DNA of 64,000 nucleotides from a virus: IMG/VR virus record IMGVR_UViG_3300027881_000011, positions 1 through 64,000 of that record; one strand, 5' to 3'. The translations under genes were made by a program, and so were the position numbers. Each line of letters begins with the position of its first letter. Position 1 is the first letter of the stretch. The notes under the pieces are model-generated. The model had not been told where the DNA came from, did not search any database, and saw only the letters and a list, made by a program, of their open reading frames with translations. Below, piece after piece: positions 35,501-45,294 of the stretch.

Positions 35501-38500
35501 CGTAGAGGTGTTCCGCGTCGGTGGCGACGAGTTTGTGGTCACAGGGGCGTCTCAGGAGCAGCTGGAGACGGCTATGCAGGCAGCGGCTGCCAAGCTATCT
35601 GAGACTGAGGTCGCAGCTGGTGAGGACGCTGTAACACCACAGATTACGTGGGGCAAGGGCAAGACCTATGTCGAGGCCGATGCCGAGGCAATCACCATGA
35701 AAGATGAGCGCATTGCTCGTGGTGTAGTTGCCAAGAAAAAGGAGAAGGCAGCAACGTACAGGGTCCGCTCTCAGGAAGCCCTGTTCCAGAAAGGCGACGA
35801 GCTGGTCCTGACCAACTGGAGAAAGGCCAGAGACTTCGTTGAACGTGGTGACAGTGTAGAGGTGCTAACACCTGATGGCGCAGTGCAGGGCGTGGTCACG
35901 AACGTGACGAACAAGCGTGGGCGTCCACGTGTGAAGGTTAATGTGCAGGGCAGAGAATTTACTTTCAATCCAGAGCTGAATCACCTGATTATCAATGAGA
36001 CGTTGGACCGGGCAGACCTTGCATGGATCACTGGTGATGCTGAGTACGCGCAACCCGGTCGAGACACGTTCCCGCAGACGCTCTCTGATGTGCAGATAGG
36101 GCACATGGGCAAGGATGGTGTCTGGTATGCCGATCTTGCTGTTGAGCCTGAGTACGTTGATACAACGCCAGAGCCGTGGTGGTGGGAGTCCTATTCTGAC
36201 CTGAACTTCGACAGGAAGGTGTTCATGGCACCGATGCTGCCGAAGGCGACGCAGGAAGAGATCAGTCGAGCTGATGTTGTCAGGGAAACCATCACCAACG
36301 GCTATAGCAATCTGCCGCCGATCCACATGGTTACCGATATCGCGAAGCTCCAGCGCGAATCGCCAGAGATCGTCAAACAGATCAGGGCGGAAGGTGCATC
36401 CATGACCGGTGTTCGAGGTTACATGGATCACCTTAATCCAACGAACGGCATCTATATATTCGTACCCAACATCTACTCGATAGCTGGATCACAGAACTTC
36501 GAGCAAGGCGTTGCCGAAACCATCATGCATGAGCTGATTGGTCACTACGGTGTTCGTGGGTTCTTCAGGAACGAGGCAGACCTGCGTGTCGAGATGCATG
36601 GCATCGTTGATGATTTCCCGAAACTGGCGAAGCACTATGCTGGCAGGCTCGGGCTGGATATAAATGACCCGAACGCCAAGCAGCTGCTTGGTGAAGAGAT
36701 GGTGGCGTATCTCGCAGGCGAAGTAATGTCAGGCACCATCGACATGACGCCACGACAGAAGACGCGCTGGCAGCGCCTCATGGACTGGGTGAAGAAAGCC
36801 ATCAGGACAATGGGTCTGGATCGCTGGTCAACACTGAAAAAGATGTCTCGTGAAGACATCAACGACACGAAGAGTGAGTTCTGGAATGACGAGCGCATCG
36901 TAGACCTGCTCTCCAGCGCACAGGACTTTGTGCGTAATGGTCCTGCGTTCGAGTGGGTGTCCAAATACGACACGGCACAACCGTACATGCGTGATGCCGA
37001 CATCTTCCAAGCAGGACTGATCACAGCGATTCATACCGCAGATAAGAAACTTACTGGTCAGGAAAAGAAACAACTGGTAGAGCAGGGCAAGTATCCAGAC
37101 AAGGCGTCTGTGCCAAACGAGATGCCGATGTTCCCTGACCGCGCCTCGCCAAACATCTACAAGCAAGCAATCATCAATGCGAAGAAAGCAGGTTATATGA
37201 CAGATCGCGAGATCACCATGTCAGGGCTGGACCCAGACGGTGACTTCTATCTGTTCCGTGACGCATCGTATGGCACGTTGCAACGCTACTTGGCACAGAT
37301 GAACGGTGATCATGTCGATCCTGATTGGTACAGGGACGTATTGCCAGAGCATCTGGTGAAAGAGCTGGATGACATTCGTGCTGCGCAGTTGAAGAACCAC
37401 ATTGTTGGTCCATTAAAACCGACTGGTCAGGACGGTGGTTACGATGGTGATGCTGTTGTCTATCAGTACGATGAGAGGCCATCGCTGAACAAGGTGAGCG
37501 CGGAAGCTATGCGCGAACGTATTGCCGAAATCATGGCGATGAAGATTGAGCCAAAGAAGACACAGATGACCAAGGAGATGCTGCTGGCGCACATGGTCTC
37601 TGAGAATGCGTATCGAGTCTTTGTTGAGAAGCAAGGCAGGCACCCAAAGATTTCGCAGAGGCAGGCGTACGAAAAGCTGTATGGACCGCTGGAAGAGCAA
37701 GACATCTTCGTGTCTGCAACAGCCACAGAGGAACAGAAGAAGGAGATAGCAGACGAGATACAGCGCACCAGAGAGCGTGGTTATGATATTGGCTTTGATG
37801 CCGAACAAGATCGCTGGCTCGACTGGGCGGCACACACAACGGAGTACTCTGAGTGGTCACCACAAGGTTCTCGATACACGAGAGACTTCCGTGTTGCCTT
37901 AATAAAGACCACTGGCGGTGGCACTTCGATGGGCCATACCGGTCACTATGATCCGAACCTTATGCACATCAGAACTGGTGAGGCAGAGCTGCTTGAATGG
38001 GACGAGATGCCAGAGTTGACGTTCCCGAACCCAAAGATGCAAGGCAAAATGCTGTCGCTCATCGAGCTTCAATCAGATTGGCTGCAAAAACTACGTAAGG
38101 GTTTTTCGAGCCAAAATGAAAGACGAGACTCAGAGGAAAAGTATAGGGAGAACCTCTCGCTTCTGAACACAGTCGGTGACCAGTTTGGTCGTGGCGTTGC
38201 TGAAGATGTTTGGAAGGTGCTTGATTCAGTGTTGACGCCGATAGCCAATTTGCCGGACGGCAGAAGCCCGCTGGAAGGTGGTGGTTTGATGCCGGGGCTA
38301 CGGGAGCGCGCCAGAGAAGAGCTTGGACAAGCCTATGAAGACCTGACAGCTGATCAGAAGCACGAGCTGTGGAAATCACACATGGTCGATGAGCTGGACA
38401 AAGTGAAGTCTCGCTGGGATGACGCTGACGCTTATTTACATGGAGTGTTGGAAGCGCTGCCGAAGCTGGGTGATCTACCGGGCTCCATGGATGTTCGTGG

Positions 38501-41500
38501 CTTCGATACGCTGGATGCTATTGCCATGCGTCGTGCTACCACGGTATTAAGGAACGAGCTGTCCAAAGCCACTGACACGATGCAAAATACTTTTCGTTAT
38601 GCGGCGAACCAGACAGAGCTGGTTGAGCAAATTCAGCTGCTCAAAAACATCTTCGGTAAGAGATTGCATCAGCTTGCCACCGATGGTGATTATGGTGACG
38701 GCAGACGCTTACCGATGATCGAGTACCGGTTGGCTCCAATGCTGACAGAGGTGTACAGCATCCTTGGTGCAGACACCAACCATATCTCTGAGTTGATGTC
38801 TGGGCTTCAGTCACGCGAGATGGCTACCGTGCGCGTGCCACTTCAGGCTGTGAAAGACTTGAATCAGGCAATGACCGCATCCTTCACGCCTTATGATTTG
38901 GTGAAAGAGATTGTCGCGGCAAGTCGTATCAGCAGGCACGGTGACCTTGCGCCCGGAGCGCTTACCTTGACGGTTGGTAATGCTGGTGACGAGTTCATCG
39001 ATATCAAGGTGGTTGGCAATAAAGCGGACGTTGCCAAGGCAGAGCAGCTCGTACCGAAACTGATCAAGACGTGGATTGAAAACCATGCTGCCGACAAGTT
39101 GCGCATCAACACACAGAACCGCGAGCAGCGAACCCTCAGTGATGATGTGCAGGGAGATTACGAGTTTTCCGAATTGGAAGATGCATATGGCCTCGAAGAA
39201 CACGACACAGATTCATCAAGTTCAGAACTCAGCGATTACGGGGTTGAGTCGTTCGAGGAATATGAAGAAAGCACCCTTCCCGAGATCGAATCAGAGATTA
39301 TAAATGATGCTTTCGAGAATATAACAGAGTCAGAGTGGGACGACCTCGAAGCAGATAATGAAGGCGTTAGCAGGGAAGGCAATACGTACCGCGACGCTCT
39401 CGTCATTGATGATGATGGTGATGTAGACAACCAAACGGCTGAAGACGAACTGAGAGATGCGCGTGATGAATACCGTCAAGTATTGTACGAAGACGACGAT
39501 CTGCGGATGCAAGCCTACGATCAGGTTCGCGAGCAATGGCACGAGCGCGGAAAAACCGGACTGGTCACTGGTGACATTCCTATCTTGTGGGATGACGACG
39601 GTGATCCAATAGACTATGTGGCAGTCGTGATCATCGCCAAGAACCCCGGTGACTCGTACGATCTTTTGATCAATGGCGACGAAGTTGATTACGACTCCGA
39701 CTACGATGACGCGAAGGAGTTGTTATCAGCCGCCATCCTTGACTACTACCAGAATGAAAGCATTCGTCCACCACATGGAGCGCTGTTTGGACCAGACGCA
39801 CCACCCGCACCAGCAACAGATTTTCGACTGACAGCTCAGGAAGGCCCAGAGGCTGGACCGAACTGGGGAATCGCTACCGGTAACTTGGTCGAGAACCTGT
39901 CGATGATGAGTGACGCTACTCAAAAAATGGACAAGATATTTAATGAGACGGTGACGCTCGGCAAGAGAATCTCGAATGCAGGCGTGCATGTGGAGTCACC
40001 GCTGTCGAGAGACGAGCAATGGCGTCCACTGGCACTGAAGTACCTGATCGCAGACGCAGTGCGTCGCGGCATGGGCGGTGTGATGTGGAACAACGGGCTG
40101 TCATCTTCTACTCGTGGTGGGATCGGTATGCACGATGTTGTTGCCACATCCCGTATAGGCTGGACCAAAGAAGAGATATCACTGCGTGGTGAGCCGCAAG
40201 AGGTTTACATCATTCGCTCCGCAGACATGGGCAAGCCTATCGCTGTCAGCAAGAGTGGCATGGTGTCTATGCTCGGTCGTGACGTTACGCGCATCATCAA
40301 TTTGCAGGAAGCCGGAAAGCTGGAGAGCCCTGATGTTGTAAGTAGCGAAGTCGAACAGGGCGATGAAGTCCCACGAGACAGGTACATCATTGCAACAACA
40401 GAAAGCGGCACGCAGGCGCTGTATCGTCGCAGCGATAATTCTTTCTTGGGATTCCATTCCGACAACGCTGGTATTGATCAGGCGATTCAACAGGACATGG
40501 AGCATTACGGGCGTCCAAAGATAGCGGCAACAGAAGACTTGCCGACAGCTGAGCCGCTTGGTCCGGTAACCGCATCAGGAATCATCGATTCCGATATGGC
40601 TGGCGGCCTGATTCACGTGATAACTGGTAAACGTCCATCCGGTTATACGGATACGTTCTCGAATCCATTGTTGGCTGGTGCGCGTAAGTCATACGAAGAC
40701 ATCATGGTTCGCCTCTGGAACAAGGAGTTGAAAAAGTTTGGCGTGCATATCAGTGAAACTTACGTCAAAGCCAAGAACATGAAAAAGGCTCAGCAGGAAG
40801 AGGGCCAGCCCACCATGAAGTCACCCACTCGTGACGAGCAGATCGCTGAGAAACATGGTCGTCTTTATGTTGCAGAGTTGACTGGTGAGATGCACGGCTG
40901 GGTAGTTATGAGTGAAAAGATCGGACCAGTAGTCAATGACGTGTGGTCCGATAAGTCGCAGGCCGACAGAAAGCTCACCCAGTATATTGATGACAATTTT
41001 GGTTCTGATCGTGAAGGCGTCAAGGTCTTGTATTTCCCGATCACCGATGAGATGCGGGAAGAGTTCAGTGGGCCTACCGCACCGTTCCACTATGACCCAA
41101 CACAAGACCCGGTACTGAAACAGGCAGCGAAGAAATTCGGTTACACGAGAACACCGCTACGCGAGCGCTACAAAGCATTCAAGGACGCCTTTGGTGCAGA
41201 GTTCATACAGGGCGCTCTCGATCAGTTCTATGGTTTACGTCGCGCTTTGAACAACGCTGATGTTAGCGATGGTTCATACATCAGCGCACGACTCACAACC
41301 TCGCTCGACTCGATGATGAAGGGAATACTGGAGTACGGTCACCCAGTCTGGGAAGAGGGAATTGTTTCCAACCAAGGCAAAGGGTTACTGGAGATACTGC
41401 AACCGATCCTGAGCGACCCCAGCACGTGGGGCATGTACATGGCTGGCAAGCGAGCGAAGCGCCTCATGCTCGAAGGCTACGGCAATCTGGAACCAGAAGC

Positions 41501-44420
41501 ACGAGCATGGATAGATGCCGCAGCCGACACGCTCGACAATCCAGATCACATGGAGAACGTGTTCGAGATACTGTCGCGCTTCCACGAAGGCGCGTTGGTG
41601 AATCACCGTGAGGTGCAGGCAGGTGACCTGACCAAGGCAGAACGTGATGCGCTAACACCACTGGAACGCAAGTACTGGGATAGTGGTTTCCTCGCTCATG
41701 CCAAACGCAAGAACATCAAAGTCAGGAATGCTCCGAGAGGGCGCTGGCAGATATTCGATTGGCGCGTTGTTCTTTCTGACAACCCACAGAAGAACATCGA
41801 TAACAAATATGCAGCGGGCACGAAATGGCTGAAGAGAAAAGGCGTGAAGACCGACGCCGAGGCTCGGGTCATCATGGACAAACTGACTGATCTCGCGCTG
41901 AAGAAACAGGAGCAAGCGAACACCCGGCGACAGGCCAGAGTCGATGCAGGTAAGTCCGCAGAGAAGCTCATCGCTGGTGGTCGGGAGCATCTGTTCAATC
42001 CCAGTGAGATAAGGGGCATGGTTGCGCTCGGTGACAAATTCGGACACTTCGAGCGAGTGGCGAAGGACTATGCTGAGTTCAACAAGAAGATGCTGGACTT
42101 CGGTGAGGCATCAGGAATCATTGATCCAGAGACGCGGCCCATGTGGGAGAACGCCGACTACGTGCCGTTCTATCGCGTGGACGACGAGCGACTGACGGCA
42201 TCCGGCTTGTCACCGACATCGGGTATTGCCAATCAGCGAGCGCCGATCAAACGCTTGCATGGCGGCAAGAACAACATGGGTGATGTGGTCAACAATATCC
42301 TGATGAACATCACCAAGATCGTTGATGCTTCCGTGAAGAACAACGCGGCACTGGAAGCTGTTGATGCGCTCCGTGGTTCCGGCATCGTTTCCAAGCAGCC
42401 AATGGACTGGAAGCCAGAGCTGATTCCAATGACACAGGTGGAGAAGGCACTGAGGGATCGTGGTGTCATCGTGCCGGACGATCAGGAAGGCGTACATATG
42501 AGCGACATTCCGGCAGAGGCACTGACCGGGATGCAAAAGATGTTTGCGATCAAGGCGCCTTCTGGTCCGGGTGTCATCAGCGTTATGCGTAACGGCAAGC
42601 GCGAGTACTACTACACCGATGACATGCTGCTGTATCGGTCGCTAACTGCGTTGAATAAGAAAGCGTTCGGCAGGTGGATGTCATTGTTCAGAGGGCCGAA
42701 GCGACTACTCACTGAGTGGATCACTATCGATCCGGCATTCATGATTGCCAACTTCCTTCGCGATACCGGCTCTGCTTACGTCATTGGCAGAGATGGCAGC
42801 AAACCAATCCTTTCCGCAGCAGCTGGCTTCTATTCAGCGATCACTGAAGATGAAGCTATGCGTACTATGGTCAGTGCAGGGGCCGCGTTCGAGAATGGGT
42901 ACATCACTGGTGGTGATCCGAACGCCACGAGGAAGATGCTCAGGGCGGCAATGAAAGACCCGACCTTTGTGCAGAGCGTTCTGGACTCACCACTAAAACT
43001 CTATCGGGCATGGAAGCACATGGGCTCGGCCATCGAGAACGCGAATCGTATCGCTGTGTATAAAGCAGCGCGACGTGCAGGCAAATCGAAGAAACGATCC
43101 GCTTATGAAGGCAAAGACCTCATGGACTTTTCCATGGGCGGCGACTGGGGTATCACGCAGTTCTTGATGCAGACAGTACCGTTCATGAATGCGCGTGCGC
43201 AGGGTAACTATCGTCTTGCTCGCGGCGCGGCAGACAACCCACGTTCGTTCGCCTTCAAGGGCTTCTTGGTCGGTCTGGCTGGCATGGCTCTGTACTTGTC
43301 ATTCAAGGATGATGAGCGCTACAAAGAGCTGGAAATGTGGGACAAGCAGACGTACTTCCACTGGTGGATTGGTGATGTTCATTACCGGCTGCCGAAGCCG
43401 TTCGAGGTTGGTGCGATCTTCAACACGATCCCAGAGATGATGATGGAGTACATCAACTCTGAAGAGAACGACGCAGGGAAAGAACTGCTGCGTGGTTTTG
43501 GACATATGGTTGGCGAGACGTTCTCGATGAACCCGGTACCACAAACAGTGAAGCCGCTGACGGAGACTGCGTTCAATTACAATTTCTTCACCAAGCGCCC
43601 GATAGTCAGCTACTACGAGAGCAAGCGAAAGCCACCGGAGCAGTATCGTTACCGCACCAGTCCCACCATGATAGAAATGGCTCGCGCTTTGCCGCCTGAA
43701 CTGGATGCCGTGAGTGGCAAGATCAGATCACCGCTGCATCTTCAGAATCTGTATTCGGGGTACACCGGTACGCTGGGTCGTTACTTCCAGATGGTTGCCG
43801 ATGCTGGAATGAGACGCGGCCTTGAGTACCCGCTACCACCATCATGGGAAGACCGCGACTATCCTGTTTGGGGCAGGTTTGTGCGCGGCGATGACCCGGA
43901 GCGTAGGACAAAATACGAAAGTGAAGTCTACCGGATGCTCGACAAGGTGACTGCTATTCAGGGCTCGTTGAACTTCCTTGAGAAGACCGGGCAGATAGAT
44001 CAGTACGCAGAGTTGTACGAAGAGGACATGCCATACATCCGTATCGCGAAGCCGCTCGAATCGATCCGTGAAAACATCCAAGAGGTCAACAGGGCGATCC
44101 AGTTGATCTACCTGTCACCAGACATGGAGCCTGATACGAAGCGAGAAGAGATCAATCAGCTCGAAGGTTCTCGCAACATGCTGTTCAAGGAAGCCTACAA
44201 GTTACGACCGGGTGGTGAGTACAACCTTGGTGAGGAAGAAGTCACGAGGCTCGACATGATTGATCTCATTGATCAGTTTGGGGTCGATGACTCGACCGCT
44301 TTCATGCGTCGCATACAAGAGGACACTCCAGACACCTACGAGCTGCTGGAGATGATTCAGAACGACATGGCAGCACGTAACCTTAACTCGCTCGCAAGAG
44401 CATCGAACGAACCGGAGTAA
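32553..44420 (+). CDS. Giant polyvalent virion protein (GGDEF, HExxH, LPD-type modules)
   Basis: 3955 residues; GTG start at 32553. From N to C: a Pro/Glu-rich start; a long helical region with hydrophobic patches; a coiled coil (about 700-870); a complete GGDEF domain (about 908-1050) with DPLTGTQNRR, VVDVDSLGWVND, HSAGD and FRVGGDEF but no RxxD inhibitory site; an SH3-like segment near 1110-1180; a zincin motif HELIGH (1326-1331) followed by GEEMVAY; a polyvalent-protein domain with LIELQSDW (1833) and LALKYLIADAVRRG (near 2492); a very acidic insert (2190-2326); and a C-terminal LPD38-like region (about 3400-3650). Polyvalent proteins of this kind are injected with DNA to counter host defences. 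Confidence 0.8.
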   Translation: MSVPQEKIEQALEAARKDGNSAAVTELEEMLGGVRPTPSEGAALSDQGAWQEDILSGEARSRLTAGDPEGGIGTPPEQEGALSDRPSREPPPIETDEFGTGLSFPEMTPEQRTRRMAKNQYDWDKAWMDDPKSEPTREQQNEFMKENTDWRFGYGPNDYMGRQVILDQETGEPRWSALSPQQISQVEEKEKKRGTTTKASMGALGFGIIRPAANIAQGVDADIDRLNDFQRFLFHEKLPQAEKDRISELIVDEYGKDSKYVEDIGKLPANKLREYIEMNPENENVFENLSGDEWWEQRKEFAARLAGRLLGRGAFPVPTPMFGADDPGGALMGREAFQGIEYEGDKVAPAYAGASEDVRDWLSEASHTESIYESIVTPLLTTDEGVQPGDRLMELANKVIEKTYTEEQQAERRLPFFSEDVKVHTVWDLFNSDLYNDPNTKLPWNNFEAFALTFFESTPEMALSMGVTRGLGGLGAKTAMKETVGQTIGQIDKTRRLYAGRYGLIGGSGTEGMFVANAVESETRDTLNEVSMDKYREDPLFNNMVDGGMTEEAAKQVLVQDAANIASTMSFVSTVLVSGPMNTFIGRSAVGRVIKDKNALRRSVGMLGEPGSEGLQGLGEQLATEMGVVRIDPENPIFDNPNRYLEAFGGEAMVAGPFGFAAIAEPSKPVGINEADVEVARATETYMRATNDRFKWQTKISDPEHIANTTPNERLTELEQLETLQKVEARSLLDAEPVMRKHLEQQNTEVAKTELKMLGALKMRANAVLNDIAVAKSRRVTAGEVQQQEQQIVKDRYDLQKRVNENVLKLDDLERMSGAIETIQDQGVVDQATETELIKEGYARRTDEGQMVVLPKGKRALKELNRQARGLQDRLEKGYIGTEKRDPLNLIKREMIDNVGPVEREKILHEDPLTGTQNRRAFNERQENIDVREGETAKVIENPAPAVAVVDVDSLGWVNDNMSHSAGDRLLLAVSDALSEQKGVEVFRVGGDEFVVTGASQEQLETAMQAAAAKLSETEVAAGEDAVTPQITWGKGKTYVEADAEAITMKDERIARGVVAKKKEKAATYRVRSQEALFQKGDELVLTNWRKARDFVERGDSVEVLTPDGAVQGVVTNVTNKRGRPRVKVNVQGREFTFNPELNHLIINETLDRADLAWITGDAEYAQPGRDTFPQTLSDVQIGHMGKDGVWYADLAVEPEYVDTTPEPWWWESYSDLNFDRKVFMAPMLPKATQEEISRADVVRETITNGYSNLPPIHMVTDIAKLQRESPEIVKQIRAEGASMTGVRGYMDHLNPTNGIYIFVPNIYSIAGSQNFEQGVAETIMHELIGHYGVRGFFRNEADLRVEMHGIVDDFPKLAKHYAGRLGLDINDPNAKQLLGEEMVAYLAGEVMSGTIDMTPRQKTRWQRLMDWVKKAIRTMGLDRWSTLKKMSREDINDTKSEFWNDERIVDLLSSAQDFVRNGPAFEWVSKYDTAQPYMRDADIFQAGLITAIHTADKKLTGQEKKQLVEQGKYPDKASVPNEMPMFPDRASPNIYKQAIINAKKAGYMTDREITMSGLDPDGDFYLFRDASYGTLQRYLAQMNGDHVDPDWYRDVLPEHLVKELDDIRAAQLKNHIVGPLKPTGQDGGYDGDAVVYQYDERPSLNKVSAEAMRERIAEIMAMKIEPKKTQMTKEMLLAHMVSENAYRVFVEKQGRHPKISQRQAYEKLYGPLEEQDIFVSATATEEQKKEIADEIQRTRERGYDIGFDAEQDRWLDWAAHTTEYSEWSPQGSRYTRDFRVALIKTTGGGTSMGHTGHYDPNLMHIRTGEAELLEWDEMPELTFPNPKMQGKMLSLIELQSDWLQKLRKGFSSQNERRDSEEKYRENLSLLNTVGDQFGRGVAEDVWKVLDSVLTPIANLPDGRSPLEGGGLMPGLRERAREELGQAYEDLTADQKHELWKSHMVDELDKVKSRWDDADAYLHGVLEALPKLGDLPGSMDVRGFDTLDAIAMRRATTVLRNELSKATDTMQNTFRYAANQTELVEQIQLLKNIFGKRLHQLATDGDYGDGRRLPMIEYRLAPMLTEVYSILGADTNHISELMSGLQSREMATVRVPLQAVKDLNQAMTASFTPYDLVKEIVAASRISRHGDLAPGALTLTVGNAGDEFIDIKVVGNKADVAKAEQLVPKLIKTWIENHAADKLRINTQNREQRTLSDDVQGDYEFSELEDAYGLEEHDTDSSSSELSDYGVESFEEYEESTLPEIESEIINDAFENITESEWDDLEADNEGVSREGNTYRDALVIDDDGDVDNQTAEDELRDARDEYRQVLYEDDDLRMQAYDQVREQWHERGKTGLVTGDIPILWDDDGDPIDYVAVVIIAKNPGDSYDLLINGDEVDYDSDYDDAKELLSAAILDYYQNESIRPPHGALFGPDAPPAPATDFRLTAQEGPEAGPNWGIATGNLVENLSMMSDATQKMDKIFNETVTLGKRISNAGVHVESPLSRDEQWRPLALKYLIADAVRRGMGGVMWNNGLSSSTRGGIGMHDVVATSRIGWTKEEISLRGEPQEVYIIRSADMGKPIAVSKSGMVSMLGRDVTRIINLQEAGKLESPDVVSSEVEQGDEVPRDRYIIATTESGTQALYRRSDNSFLGFHSDNAGIDQAIQQDMEHYGRPKIAATEDLPTAEPLGPVTASGIIDSDMAGGLIHVITGKRPSGYTDTFSNPLLAGARKSYEDIMVRLWNKELKKFGVHISETYVKAKNMKKAQQEEGQPTMKSPTRDEQIAEKHGRLYVAELTGEMHGWVVMSEKIGPVVNDVWSDKSQADRKLTQYIDDNFGSDREGVKVLYFPITDEMREEFSGPTAPFHYDPTQDPVLKQAAKKFGYTRTPLRERYKAFKDAFGAEFIQGALDQFYGLRRALNNADVSDGSYISARLTTSLDSMMKGILEYGHPVWEEGIVSNQGKGLLEILQPILSDPSTWGMYMAGKRAKRLMLEGYGNLEPEARAWIDAAADTLDNPDHMENVFEILSRFHEGALVNHREVQAGDLTKAERDALTPLERKYWDSGFLAHAKRKNIKVRNAPRGRWQIFDWRVVLSDNPQKNIDNKYAAGTKWLKRKGVKTDAEARVIMDKLTDLALKKQEQANTRRQARVDAGKSAEKLIAGGREHLFNPSEIRGMVALGDKFGHFERVAKDYAEFNKKMLDFGEASGIIDPETRPMWENADYVPFYRVDDERLTASGLSPTSGIANQRAPIKRLHGGKNNMGDVVNNILMNITKIVDASVKNNAALEAVDALRGSGIVSKQPMDWKPELIPMTQVEKALRDRGVIVPDDQEGVHMSDIPAEALTGMQKMFAIKAPSGPGVISVMRNGKREYYYTDDMLLYRSLTALNKKAFGRWMSLFRGPKRLLTEWITIDPAFMIANFLRDTGSAYVIGRDGSKPILSAAAGFYSAITEDEAMRTMVSAGAAFENGYITGGDPNATRKMLRAAMKDPTFVQSVLDSPLKLYRAWKHMGSAIENANRIAVYKAARRAGKSKKRSAYEGKDLMDFSMGGDWGITQFLMQTVPFMNARAQGNYRLARGAADNPRSFAFKGFLVGLAGMALYLSFKDDERYKELEMWDKQTYFHWWIGDVHYRLPKPFEVGAIFNTIPEMMMEYINSEENDAGKELLRGFGHMVGETFSMNPVPQTVKPLTETAFNYNFFTKRPIVSYYESKRKPPEQYRYRTSPTMIEMARALPPELDAVSGKIRSPLHLQNLYSGYTGTLGRYFQMVADAGMRRGLEYPLPPSWEDRDYPVWGRFVRGDDPERRTKYESEVYRMLDKVTAIQGSLNFLEKTGQIDQYAELYEEDMPYIRIAKPLESIRENIQEVNRAIQLIYLSPDMEPDTKREEINQLEGSRNMLFKEAYKLRPGGEYNLGEEEVTRLDMIDLIDQFGVDDSTAFMRRIQEDTPDTYELLEMIQNDMAARNLNSLARASNEPE

Positions 44421-44423
44421 ACA

Positions 44424-44858
44424 ATGCCTGCTTTTGGAACAGCATCACGCGGACGGCTCGATACGTGTCGTGCAGAGATCATTAAGACACTGGAGATCGT
44501 GGTCATCGAGTACGACATCATAGTGCTTGAGGGTGTGCGCTCGTGGGACAGGCAAGCTGAGTTGTTACGGCAGAATAAAACGACAGTAGGACCGGGTGAG
44601 TCGAAGCACAACCCACCCAAGCTGGCAGACGGAACCGAAGATGGTAATTGGTTGTCGGATGCTGTTGACGCTGCTCCGTATCCCATCGATTGGAAAGATG
44701 CGAGACGGTTTATCTACATGGCAGGGTTGATCATAGGGGTCGGTCGCACGCTTGGGTTTGATTTCAGGTGGGGTGGCAACTGGGACGAGGATCAGGTCAT
44801 CATCGATGATCAGAACTTCGATGACCTTCCACACTTTGAGTATCGAGGCCCACTATGA
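44424..44858 (+). CDS. Endolysin, M15/VanY-type L,D- or D,D-peptidase
   Basis: 144 residues with the M15 zinc site: SKH (His62), AVD (Asp82) and DDLPHFEY (Asp134, His137). GVRSWDRQAELL near residue 37 matches the substrate-binding 'gyRs...Q..L' segment. M15 endolysins cleave peptide cross-bridges of peptidoglycan at lysis. The His-Asp distance is longer than usual because of an insertion (NPPKLADGTEDGNW). No signal peptide, so a holin is expected; a holin-like gene follows. Confidence 0.8.
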   Translation: MPAFGTASRGRLDTCRAEIIKTLEIVVIEYDIIVLEGVRSWDRQAELLRQNKTTVGPGESKHNPPKLADGTEDGNWLSDAVDAAPYPIDWKDARRFIYMAGLIIGVGRTLGFDFRWGGNWDEDQVIIDDQNFDDLPHFEYRGPL

Positions 44859-45064
44859 AAGCAATAGAGACAGTCGAGAGAATTATACCCGGCACACGAC
44901 AGGTCCAAATCACACCAGCTGTCACCGCATTTATGGTTATATTTTCATGGGCGATGACAGAGTTTGTTTTCCCTGAAGGCACCGTAGTGCCAGAGAAAAT
45001 CTGGATTTCCTTAACCGGCCTGATCATTTGGGGTCTTCAGTACTGGCATGGACCACGCGCATGA
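44855..45064 (+). CDS. Holin-like membrane protein
   Basis: 69 residues, ATG overlapping the endolysin stop. Two hydrophobic segments (AVTAFMVIFSWAMTEFVF and ISLTGLIIWGLQYW) are separated by a short loop with VVPEKI; the end is basic (HGPRA). Small two-helix proteins beside endolysin genes commonly act as holins that open the inner membrane at lysis time. The stop overlaps the next ATG. Confidence 0.65.
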   Translation: MKAIETVERIIPGTRQVQITPAVTAFMVIFSWAMTEFVFPEGTVVPEKIWISLTGLIIWGLQYWHGPRA

Positions 45065-45294
45065 GTCACGTTGAAATCATAATGTTCTTGGTCGCAGAAG
45101 CGGTCATTGTCGTTGGCGCGGTATTCACCTCGTACCTGAAGACCAAGGTGCAGATCGCGACGCTTGAGGTTCATGTTGCCACACTCAAATCTGCTGGCGC
45201 ACAGCGAGACAGAAAGCTGGAAGGCATCGGCAAGAATCTTGCTGAGGTAACCGGATGTATCAAGCACCTGCAATCAAGCAGGAAGAATGCATAG
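45061..45294 (+). CDS. Membrane protein with coiled-coil tail (lysis cassette)
   Basis: 77 residues from ATG 45061 (ATGA overlap). One N-terminal membrane helix (IIMFLVAEAVIVVGAVFTSYL), then a hydrophilic heptad-rich segment (KVQIATLEVHVATLKSAGAQ). The layout, membrane anchor plus cytoplasmic or periplasmic coiled coil, resembles accessory holins or antiholins in phage lysis cassettes. A longer frame upstream overlaps the holin-like gene and is not used. Confidence 0.58.
   Translation: MSHVEIIMFLVAEAVIVVGAVFTSYLKTKVQIATLEVHVATLKSAGAQRDRKLEGIGKNLAEVTGCIKHLQSSRKNA

Noticed and set aside
32553-44420. N4-type virion RNA polymerase
   Set aside because: The length is similar, but no T7-like polymerase motifs were seen; the visible modules are GGDEF, HExxH and LPD-type domains.
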